Shown here piece by piece: positions 6,211 to 11,158 of a DNA stretch of 11,158 nt (the first letter of the stretch is position 1; each line of letters begins with the position of its first letter). Origin of the DNA: an uncultured Mollicutes bacterium (GTDB lineage Bacteria; Bacillota_I; Bacilli_A; RFN20; CAG-826); NCBI GenBank assembly GCA_900549975.1, contig URQK01000048.1, positions 1 through 11,158 of the forward strand, read 5' to 3'. The position numbers and the translations under genes are program-made. The notes beneath the pieces were generated by a model. The model ran no database searches and was not told where the DNA came from. It saw nothing but the letters and a program-made list of their open reading frames with translations.

Positions 6211-6939
6211 ATGGGAAGAGCGCATGAAGTTCGTGCTGCATCAATGGCGGCAACTGCTGCAAAAAAATCTGCATTATGTATGAGAGCCTCTAAAGAAATT
6301 TATATGGCTGCTAAATCTGGAGTTCCTGATCCGGTTAATAATCTTGCATTAAAGGCTGCAATTGAAAAATACAAAGGCCAAAATTTACCAAAAGATGTTA
6401 TTACAAGAGCTATTGAAAAAGCAAAAGGCGGTTCTGGCGAATCTTATATTCAAGGAAGATTTGAAGGCTTTGGTGCTGGTAATGTAGCAATTATTATTGA
6501 TACCTTATCTGATAACTCTAATCGTGCTTATGTTGAAGTAAAAACTGCAGTTGGTAAAAAAGGTGGACACTTAGGTACACCTGGTAGTGTTTCTTATAAT
6601 TTTACAGAAACTGGTTTACTAGTATTTAAGTCAGACAAATCAGTTGAAGAAATTGAAGAATTACTTATTATGTCTGATGTTGATGTTACAGAAGTAACTA
6701 AAGATGAAGATGGATATGTAGAAGCACATGTTGCACCTACATCATTAAATGATGCTAAAAAAGTCTTAAGTGATGATGGTATTGCTGAATTTGAAAAAGC
6801 AGAAATTACTATGCTTCCAAACGATTTAGTAAAACCAACTCCAGAAGATTTACAAAAATTTAAAGATATGTTAGATCTTTTAGATGACTGTCAAGACGTT
6901 CAAGCAGTTTATCATAACTGTGATATGTTTGAAGACTAA
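6211..6939 (+). CDS. YebC/PmpR-family protein (YeeI/YeeN branch)
   Basis: This 242-residue protein belongs to the YebC family, known as DNA-binding regulators (PmpR) and, for some members, as translation factors that relieve ribosome stalling at proline stretches. The family pattern is clear: the N-terminal basic helical domain ends in SKEIYMAAKSGVPDPVNNLAL, followed by NLPKDVITRAIEKAKGG, FEGFGAGNVAIIID, NSNRAYVEVKTAVGKKGG, and a C-terminal LLDDCQDVQAVYHNCDM. The GRAHEVR start and PDPVNNLAL place it in the YeeI-like branch rather than canonical E. coli YebC. ATG 6211 is chosen over the in-frame ATG at 6205 because AAAGGAG (6196-6202) is 8 nt from 6211 but only 2 nt from 6205. It has its own promoter and terminator, so it is monocistronic. 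Confidence 0.92.
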   Translation: MGRAHEVRAASMAATAAKKSALCMRASKEIYMAAKSGVPDPVNNLALKAAIEKYKGQNLPKDVITRAIEKAKGGSGESYIQGRFEGFGAGNVAIIIDTLSDNSNRAYVEVKTAVGKKGGHLGTPGSVSYNFTETGLLVFKSDKSVEEIEELLIMSDVDVTEVTKDEDGYVEAHVAPTSLNDAKKVLSDDGIAEFEKAEITMLPNDLVKPTPEDLQKFKDMLDLLDDCQDVQAVYHNCDMFED

Positions 6940-6960
6940 TATACGAATGCTATTAGAAAT

Positions 6961-6985
6961 AAGTCCACTTGGTGTGGACTTTTTT
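6961..6985 (+). terminator. Intrinsic terminator of the yebC-family gene
   Basis: AAGTCCAC (6961-6968) pairs perfectly with GTGGACTT (6974-6981) around the loop TTGGT, and the T tract runs 6980-6985. It lies 21 nt after the stop codon. Confidence 0.92.
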
Positions 6986-7015
6986 GTTGATTGAGCAAAA
7001 AAATTAAAAAAATAG

Positions 7016-7044
7016 TTGACAAGTTAAAAAAATATCTTTATACT
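7016..7044 (+). promoter_or_regulatory. Strong promoter (P1) of the candidate small RNA
   Basis: A perfect -35 TTGACA (7016-7021), a 17-nt spacer, and -10 TATACT (7039-7044, one mismatch) are present. The expected start is near 7050-7052. The palindrome CTTTGTA-C-TACAAAG (7043-7057) spans the -10 edge and the start site and could be an operator. No ORF follows before a terminator at 7185-7209. Confidence 0.85.
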
Positions 7045-7049
7045 TTGTA

Positions 7050-7209
7050 CTACAAAGCAAAAATGTTTAAATTGCTTTGTTGGTAATAGTAATTTAGACA
7101 TCAAATATCTATTTGTTAAAGTCTAAAACTATTAGCATTCTAAATTTGCCCAAATGTTATTATTATATATTTCCTTTCCTGAAGACGGATGCAGCGCATT
7201 CGTTTTTTT
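7050..7209 (+). ncRNA. Candidate structured small RNA (about 160 nt)
   Basis: P1 would produce a transcript of about 160 nt ending at the intrinsic terminator at 7185-7209. Hairpin 1 is ACAAAGCA (7052-7059) with TGCTTTGT (7073-7080). Hairpin 2 is longer: TAATAGT (7084-7090) with ACTATTA (7128-7134), then, after a 2-nt bulge, TTTAGAC (7093-7099) with GTCTAAA (7121-7127), and CAAAT/ATTTG (7102-7106/7111-7115) at the tip. A pyrimidine-rich stretch TTCCTTTCCT (7171-7180) remains unpaired just before the terminator. Small ORFs in this stretch lack ribosome binding sites. I cannot match it to 6S, SRP, tmRNA or another known class. It could alternatively be an attenuated long leader of rplM. Promoter, stems and terminator are seen; transcription is inferred. 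Confidence 0.6.
7185..7209 (+). terminator. Intrinsic terminator between P1 and the rplM promoter
   Basis: ACGGATGC (7185-7192) pairs with GCATTCGT (7196-7203), 8 bp including one G-T pair, with loop AGC and seven T at 7203-7209. It ends transcripts from P1 before the separate rplM promoter at 7294. Confidence 0.85.
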
Positions 7210-7293
7210 GTACACTTTTAATAAATTGCAAAAGTAAAAACATACTATATTGCAACAAAACGTTTGCGAATAAACATTTAATAAAAAAATTTC

Positions 7294-7322
7294 TTGACTT
7301 TGGCAAATAATATATATATTAT
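7294..7322 (+). promoter_or_regulatory. Promoter (P2) of the rplM-rpsI operon
   Basis: A -35 TTGACT (7294-7299), a 17-nt spacer, and -10 TATTAT (7317-7322) are present. The start is expected near 7329, giving a leader of about 60 nt before rplM. The spacer is an alternating TA run. Confidence 0.8.
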
Positions 7323-7328
7323 TTTAAG

Positions 7329-7389
7329 TGGCACAAAAGCCTGATTGTAGTCCCGGTAAGACAAACAATTTGGTAAGGGAGGATTAATT
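7329..7389 (+). promoter_or_regulatory. rplM 5' leader, probable L13 autoregulatory leader
   Basis: A leader of about 60 nt with higher GC than the surrounding intergenic DNA precedes rplM. It has a repeated GGTAAG (7355-7360 and 7372-7377) and TCCC (7351-7354), which can pair with GGGA of the Shine-Dalgarno AAGGGAGG (7375-7382). TTGT (7345-7348) can pair with ACAA (7361-7364), giving competing folds. Firmicutes commonly have an L13-binding leader upstream of rplM that represses its own translation or transcription. Assignment rests on position and this folding potential, not on a covariance match. Confidence 0.55.
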
Positions 7390-7830
7390 ATGCAACGTCA
7401 AACAACAATTGCAAAACCAAATGAAATTAATCGTAAATGGTTAGTCATCGATGCGACAGACAAACCATTAGGCCGTCTAGCTTCTGAAGTCGCAGTAGTA
7501 TTAATGGGTAAAAACAAACCTATCTATACTCCAAATGTCGACTGCGGAGACTATGTTATCGTCGTTAACGCTGAAAAAGTTATGTTAACAGGCGACAAAA
7601 TCCACAATAAAAAGTACTACAACGTAAGTCAATACGCTGGTGGATTGAGAACTCGTACTGCTGGAACAATGTTAAAGGAATATCCAGTAGAAATGGTTGA
7701 AAGAGCTGTCTGGGGTATGTTACCTAAAGGACGTCTTGGAAGACAAATCTACACAAAGTTATTCGTTTACGAAGGACCAGATCACAAACACGAAGCACAA
7801 AAACCAGAAGTGCTTGAATTCAAACGCTAG
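7390..7830 (+). CDS. rplM: 50S ribosomal protein L13
   Basis: L13 is an early-assembling protein of the large ribosomal subunit. At 146 residues it is full length. Hallmarks are WLVIDATDKPLGRLASEVA, LMGKNKP, the NPxxDCGDYVIVVNAEK type block (here NVDCGDYVIVVNAEKV), KKYYNVSQYAGGL, and AVWGMLPKGRLGR. AAGGGAGG lies 7 nt before the ATG. Synonymous codons are more C-rich than in the transporter genes, as expected for a highly expressed gene. It is the first gene of the rplM-rpsI operon. Confidence 0.98.
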   Translation: MQRQTTIAKPNEINRKWLVIDATDKPLGRLASEVAVVLMGKNKPIYTPNVDCGDYVIVVNAEKVMLTGDKIHNKKYYNVSQYAGGLRTRTAGTMLKEYPVEMVERAVWGMLPKGRLGRQIYTKLFVYEGPDHKHEAQKPEVLEFKR

Positions 7831-7843
7831 GAGGTAAAAAGAG

Positions 7844-8245
7844 ATGGCAAAAAAGAACAAAGAAGTCCGTTATTACGGTACAGGTCGTAGAAAAAGCTCT
7901 ATTGCACGTGTCTATTTAGTTCCTGGAAAAGGTTCAATCACAGTTAATGGTCGTGATGTTAATGAGTACATGCCTTATGCAACATTAGTTATGGACTTAA
8001 AACAACCATTAGAATTAACTAGTAACGCAGACAAATTCGATGTTGTCTGTAATGTTAATGGTGGTGGCTTTACAGGACAAGCTGGTGCAATTAGATTAGG
8101 TATTGCTAGAGCGTTACTTGAAACTGGCGATGTTCGTGGAACATTAAAAGTTGCAGGAATGTTAACTCGTAATGCACGTGCTAAGGAACGTAAGAAATAC
8201 GGTCTTAAAGCTGCACGTCGTGCACCACAATTCTCAAAGAGATAA
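7844..8245 (+). CDS. rpsI: 30S ribosomal protein S9
   Basis: S9 belongs to the small-subunit head, and its C-terminal tail reaches the P-site tRNA. The 133 residues include YYGTGRRKSSIARVYL, GSITVNGRDVNEY, NGGGFTGQAGAIRLGIARAL, and the conserved basic tail ending APQFSKR. The ribosome binding site AGGAGG (7829-7834) overlaps the rplM stop codon, so the two genes are translated in tandem. A strong terminator follows 15 nt after the stop. Confidence 0.98.
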   Translation: MAKKNKEVRYYGTGRRKSSIARVYLVPGKGSITVNGRDVNEYMPYATLVMDLKQPLELTSNADKFDVVCNVNGGGFTGQAGAIRLGIARALLETGDVRGTLKVAGMLTRNARAKERKKYGLKAARRAPQFSKR

Positions 8246-8260
8246 TCAGTTTGTGGAATC

Positions 8261-8292
8261 AAAAGTTCAGTCTTATGGCTGGACTTTTTTTT
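8261..8292 (+). terminator. Intrinsic terminator of rplM-rpsI
   Basis: AAAAGTTCAGTC (8261-8272) pairs with GGCTGGACTTTT (8277-8288), 12 bp with two G-T pairs, loop TTAT, and a T tract at 8285-8292. The T tract runs into TATACT (8292-8297), a possible -10 for the following amidase gene, although no good -35 box accompanies it. Confidence 0.92.
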
Positions 8293-8325
8293 ATACTATT
8301 TTCATATCTTTTTATAGGTGATATT

Positions 8326-8997
8326 ATGAAAATACTTTATTTTTTAGTAATTGGCTTATTACTTATAACTTTTATTAAAATAGATAATAACACTACTAAT
8401 AATAAACATGTTTCTCTATTTGGAGTAAATATTGTGATTGATCCCGGACATGGTGGAAAAGATAATGGTACATGTTATGATGGGGTATTAGAGGATGAAA
8501 TCAATTTAAGCATTGCCACAAAATTAATGAACATCTGCATTGAAGATGGAGCAATATCATCATTAACAAGAGTTGATGATTATGATCTTGCATCACAATA
8601 TGCCAAAAATAGGAAACGAGAAGATTTGAAAAAACGTGTAGAGTTTATTAATTCTTCGGGAGCGAATTATTTTGTTTCTTTACACTTAAACTCTTATCCT
8701 TCTAACAAAAACGTGTATGGCCCGATGGTATATTATAAAGGGAATGATGATATTTCTAAGAACATGGCTATAAATGTTATGAATAGTTTAAATGAGTTAA
8801 CTAAAACAAGCAAACCAATTCATCAAGAAGACTTTTATTTGTTCAAGCACACTAATGCACCTGGTATACTTGTTGAGTGTGGATTTTTATCTAATTATAA
8901 AGAAAGAGAATTATTATTAGATGACAAATATCAAGAAAAAATTGCCAAAACAATTTATAAAGGATTAGATGATTATATAACAGGAAATAAAATATAA
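8326..8997 (+). CDS. N-acetylmuramoyl-L-alanine amidase, CwlD-type (Amidase_3)
   Basis: This is a zinc amidase that cuts the bond between N-acetylmuramic acid and L-alanine in peptidoglycan, acting outside the membrane. The 223 residues start with a membrane anchor or uncleaved signal (about 3-18), a short Asn/Thr linker, then the Amidase_3 domain. The zinc ligands are His42 in VIDPGHGGKDNG, Glu56 in LEDEINL and His120 in VSLHLNS; the catalytic Glu184 is in ILVECGFLSN. No cell-wall-binding domain is present. Size, anchor and position downstream of rpsI fit CwlD, which makes muramic lactam in spore cortex, but sporulation cannot be judged here. ATG 8326 is chosen because AGGTGA (8316-8321) precedes it and the in-frame TTG at 8251 would lie before the rpsI terminator. 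Confidence 0.9.
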   Translation: MKILYFLVIGLLLITFIKIDNNTTNNKHVSLFGVNIVIDPGHGGKDNGTCYDGVLEDEINLSIATKLMNICIEDGAISSLTRVDDYDLASQYAKNRKREDLKKRVEFINSSGANYFVSLHLNSYPSNKNVYGPMVYYKGNDDISKNMAINVMNSLNELTKTSKPIHQEDFYLFKHTNAPGILVECGFLSNYKERELLLDDKYQEKIAKTIYKGLDDYITGNKI

Positions 8998-9059
8998 TAA
9001 ATAGTGGCTTTTTACGCTAAAAAATGATATGCTTTGTTTAGTTTTTTGAGGAGATTTTT

Positions 9060-10175
9060 ATGAAAGAAAAAATTAAATCAGCATATCAGTTTTTGATATC
9101 TACCACAAATGGAATGGCGTATGGACTTTTTGCCACACTTATCATAGGAACAATTGTTGGCACTATTGGTACTTTGTTTAGTTATGGTAATAATAATTTT
9201 TGTCAATTTATTTATCAAATATTAGGCAGTGGTACAAGTGATGGCGTTGCTAAATGCTTACAACTATTAACAGGAGCGGGCATCGGTGTTGGTATTGCTT
9301 TTGCCTTAAAATTTGATTCATTAAAAACTATTGTAATGGCCGCAAGTGGAGAAATAGCTGCTTATTTATCATTAACGACAAAATTTGTTACTAATCAAAC
9401 AATTAGCAATGGCTTTAAAATTGGTGATCCATTGACAATATATTTTGTTTGTATATTAGTAGCTATATTTATTAAATTAGTGTTAAGAAAGAAAACCGCG
9501 ATTGATATTTTATTAGTTCCTTTATTTGGAGTAATTGTGGCTACGATTTTAGCAATGCTTTTAAGATATCCGGTTATCTATATTACTTATGGTATTCAAT
9601 GGCTTATTGGTAATGCAACTCAAGCTCAGCCATTTATTATGGGTGTGGTAGTGGCAGTATTAATGGGAATGGCTTTGACCGCTCCGATATCAAGCGCAGC
9701 AATTGCAGCAATGATATTTGTTGGTGAAGGATGTACACATGGTAGTGGTCTTGCTATTGCTTCTGGAGCGGCAATTGTAGGATGCTGTACACAAATGGTT
9801 GGATTTGCTATTCAATCAAGAAAAGATAATAACATTGGAATGGTTTTATCAATTGGTGTTGGGACATCAATGCTTCAATTTAAAAATATTCTTAAAAAAC
9901 CTATTATCTGGCTTCCAACAATTATTGCTAGCGCTATTCTAGGACCGATTGCGACAATAGTTTTAAAAACAGAATGTTTTGGCTCTTCAGCAGGCATGGG
10001 AACAGCAGGACTAGTGGGTCAAATAGGAACACTATCAACAATGGGTATAAATAACTGGCAAACTTGGGTTTCAATATTTGTTTTAGAAATCTTAGCCCCA
10101 TTAATTTTAGTATTCTTTATTGATTTATTGTTTAGAAAATTCAATTTAATCAAAGATGGAGACTTAAAAGTATAA
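9060..10175 (+). CDS. PfoR-like PTS EIIC-family membrane protein
   Basis: This integral membrane protein of 371 residues has about eight to ten hydrophobic segments. It resembles the PTS_EIIC_2 family, to which the Clostridium perfringens regulator PfoR belongs. Recognisable stretches are GAGIGVGIAFALKFD, FIMGVVVAVLMGMALTAPISSAA, FVGEGCTHGSGLAIASGAAI, GFAIQSRKDNNIGM, GVGTSMLQFKNILKKP, and SSAGMGTAGLVGQIGT. The family is named from similarity to sugar phosphotransferase permeases, but substrates are mostly unknown. No EIIA or EIIB gene is visible, so transport by group translocation cannot be assumed. TTGAGGAG (9046-9053) lies 6 nt before the ATG. A possible extended -10 TGATATGCT (9025-9033) lies upstream with no good -35. 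It may be cotranscribed with the amidase, 62 nt upstream, as no terminator separates them. Confidence 0.85.
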   Translation: MKEKIKSAYQFLISTTNGMAYGLFATLIIGTIVGTIGTLFSYGNNNFCQFIYQILGSGTSDGVAKCLQLLTGAGIGVGIAFALKFDSLKTIVMAASGEIAAYLSLTTKFVTNQTISNGFKIGDPLTIYFVCILVAIFIKLVLRKKTAIDILLVPLFGVIVATILAMLLRYPVIYITYGIQWLIGNATQAQPFIMGVVVAVLMGMALTAPISSAAIAAMIFVGEGCTHGSGLAIASGAAIVGCCTQMVGFAIQSRKDNNIGMVLSIGVGTSMLQFKNILKKPIIWLPTIIASAILGPIATIVLKTECFGSSAGMGTAGLVGQIGTLSTMGINNWQTWVSIFVLEILAPLILVFFIDLLFRKFNLIKDGDLKV

Positions 10176-10216
10176 TAAATTAGTTTGTTAAATTAAGCCG
10201 GAATCAACACATAAAA

Positions 10217-10269
10217 ATAATAAAAGCCATAAGAAAATGTAAATAGCATAAAATTATGGCTTTTATTAT
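10217..10269. terminator. Long perfect hairpin, probably a bidirectional terminator
   Basis: ATAATAAAAGCCATAA (10217-10232) is a perfect 16-bp inverted complement of TTATGGCTTTTATTAT (10254-10269), with a 21-nt loop. AAAAGCC...GGCTTTT is the core, so transcription from either side would meet a hairpin followed by U-rich RNA. It lies 41 nt past the EIIC stop codon. Confidence 0.8.
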
Positions 10270-10350
10270 AAACAAAAAATGTAGTAAAATTTAGGTGTAA
10301 AAATAATAATTTTCATTATTTCAATGTTTTATATATGTAAATCTACAAAT

Positions 10351-10379
10351 AATAGCATTAGAAATAGTGCTATTTTTTT
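10351..10379 (+). terminator. Second intrinsic terminator before the response regulator
   Basis: AATAGCATTA (10351-10360) pairs with TAGTGCTATT (10365-10374), 10 bp with one G-T pair, around a GAAA tetraloop, followed by T to 10379. It is either a back-up terminator for the EIIC gene or the end of a short transcript starting between the two hairpins. Confidence 0.82.
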
Positions 10380-10396
10380 AATTATTTTCATAGCAT

Positions 10397-10426
10397 TTGA
10401 CAAAAAATACAAATTCTTTGTATAAT
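10397..10426 (+). promoter_or_regulatory. Near-consensus promoter of the LytTR response regulator
   Basis: A perfect -35 TTGACA (10397-10402), an 18-nt spacer and a perfect -10 TATAAT (10421-10426) are present. The start is expected near 10433, leaving a leader of about 27 nt. The spacer and -10 contain a perfect inverted repeat ATACAAA-TTC-TTTGTAT (10407-10423), well placed to act as a repressor operator. Confidence 0.88.
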
Positions 10427-10459
10427 TTTATTTAGTTAAAAAAGACGGGTGGTTTAGTT

Positions 10460-11158
10460 GTGATAAAAATTGCAGTTGTAGAAGATGAAATAGAAATGAC
10501 TAATCAACTTCTCAAATATGTGAAGCAGTTTTTTGATGAAAACGACTTAGATTATTCTATTACTACCTTTGATAATGCGATAAAACTATTAGATAATTAT
10601 GATTTTTCTTTTGACTTGATATTTATGGATATTAACATGCCTTTGTTAGACGGAATGAGTGCTAGTAAAAAGTTAAGAGAAATTGATTCGGAAGTTACTT
10701 TAATTTTTATTACATCTTTAGCGCAATACGCTATTAACGGATATGAGGTTAATGCTTTTGATTTTATTTTAAAACCGGTATCTTATTATAATTTTGCCTT
10801 AAAACTAACAAGGGCAATTGATAAACTTTCTAAAGATGATGCCAAAACTTTAGTAATTAATAATAAAAGTTCAATTAAGAAAATCAAAGTTAGAAAAATT
10901 TATTATATTGAAGTCAATGAACATAAATTAATATTTCATACTGTAGAAGGAAATTTTACTACTTATGGAACATTAAAAACTTATCTAGATTTTTTAAAAA
11001 ATGATTCATTTGCACTTTGTAATCAATGCTATTTTGTAAATTTAAAATATGTTACAGAAGTAAAAGATAATTTTGTTTATGTTGGTAATGATTCATTACA
11101 AATATCGCGCCCTAAACGTAAAAATTTCGTCCATGCTTTAAATCTATATTTAAGCACG
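10460..11158 (+). CDS. LytTR-family response regulator (3' end outside window)
   Basis: This is a two-component response regulator of the LytR/AlgR type. At least 233 residues are read with no stop before the edge, close to the family's usual 235-250, so little is missing. The receiver domain spans about 1-115, with acidic Glu8/Asp9, phospho-acceptor Asp57 in LIFMDINMP, Thr85 in IFITS and Lys105 in ILKPVS. The LytTR DNA-binding domain begins near 130, with KIYYIEVNEHKLIFHT, GTLKTYLDFL, NQCYFVNLKYV and ISRPKRKNF. The start is GTG at 10460, since no in-frame ATG occurs before codon 13, and GGGTGG (10447-10452) is 7 nt upstream. A partner histidine kinase would be expected just beyond the window. 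Confidence 0.92.
   Translation, partial: MIKIAVVEDEIEMTNQLLKYVKQFFDENDLDYSITTFDNAIKLLDNYDFSFDLIFMDINMPLLDGMSASKKLREIDSEVTLIFITSLAQYAINGYEVNAFDFILKPVSYYNFALKLTRAIDKLSKDDAKTLVINNKSSIKKIKVRKIYYIEVNEHKLIFHTVEGNFTTYGTLKTYLDFLKNDSFALCNQCYFVNLKYVTEVKDNFVYVGNDSLQISRPKRKNFVHALNLYLST

Noticed and set aside
7113..7310. A 65-codon plus-strand open frame in the yebC-rplM gap.
   Set aside because: It begins inside the long hairpin, runs through an intrinsic terminator and the rplM -35 box, has no ribosome binding site, and has a composition like noncoding AT-rich DNA.
7975..8262. A 95-codon minus-strand open frame opposite rpsI.
   Set aside because: It is a shadow of the highly conserved S9 coding sequence, with no ribosome binding site or family resemblance.
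8251..8325. A longer amidase reading frame starting at TTG 8251.
   Set aside because: It would place the start before the rpsI terminator hairpin and translate through it; ATG 8326 has an AGGTGA site and gives a normal membrane-anchor start.
9002..9025. A short stem (TAGTG/CGCTA) between the amidase and EIIC genes as a terminator.
   Set aside because: It has only five pairs and no following T tract on either strand.
1345..10175. Alternative genetic code (UGA=Trp), because no complete gene ends in TGA.
   Set aside because: All tryptophans in the conserved proteins are TGG and no TGA falls in frame within them; TAA preference is expected at this base composition.
1..11158. CRISPR arrays, defence genes, prophage genes or secondary-metabolite genes.
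   Set aside because: No regularly spaced repeats or protein motifs of such systems were found; the genes are chiefly housekeeping.

Overview
The window looks like chromosomal DNA from a low-GC Gram-positive bacterium (Bacillota). The genes are AT-rich and use A/T-ending codons. Shine-Dalgarno sites are of the AGGAGG/AGGTGA type, and several promoters are close to the TTGACA-N17/18-TATAAT consensus. All visible tryptophans are TGG and every complete gene ends in TAA or TAG, so the standard genetic code fits and a UGA=Trp mycoplasma is unlikely. The order ecfA1-ecfA2-ecfT-truA ... rplM-rpsI ... cwlD-like amidase matches the end of the ribosomal-protein superoperon of Bacillus subtilis. Here a PHP phosphoesterase gene and a yebC-family gene sit between truA and rplM. 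Placement below phylum (an Erysipelotrichia-like or related uncultured lineage, for example) is a guess.

Layout. (1) 1-315, minus strand: a three-tRNA cluster read leftward (Val-UAC, Tyr-GUA, Gln-UUG) with a clear promoter. (2) 316-1332: a gene-poor stretch with a repeat/hairpin block and the remains of an IS30-family transposase (minus strand), broken by one frameshift and cut at both ends. (3) 1345-6124, plus strand: seven almost gapless genes, namely dCMP deaminase, a 68-residue membrane protein, EcfA1, EcfA2 and EcfT, TruA, and a PHP-family phosphoesterase. Their extended -10 promoter lies within the old transposase sequence. (4) 6211-6985: a YebC/PmpR-family gene with its own promoter and terminator. 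(5) 7016-7209: a strong promoter followed by two hairpins and an intrinsic terminator with no convincing ORF, a candidate small RNA. (6) 7294-8292: rplM-rpsI with promoter, structured leader and terminator. (7) 8326-8997: a membrane-anchored N-acetylmuramoyl-L-alanine amidase (CwlD type). (8) 9060-10175: a PfoR-like PTS EIIC-family membrane protein, followed by two terminator hairpins. (9) 10460 to the right edge: a LytTR-type response regulator starting at GTG, running off the window, with a near-consensus promoter containing a palindrome.

Most of the window is housekeeping: translation (tRNAs, TruA, L13, S9), nucleotide supply (dCMP deaminase), vitamin/metal uptake energised by the shared EcfA1-A2-T module (no S component is present here), and cell-wall turnover. 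I found no defence system, CRISPR array or intact mobile element. The least ordinary items are the candidate small RNA between yebC and rplM, the operon promoter that overlaps an antisense transposase fossil, the uncharacterised 68-residue membrane protein inside the ECF operon, and the orphan PfoR-like protein next to a LytTR regulator.
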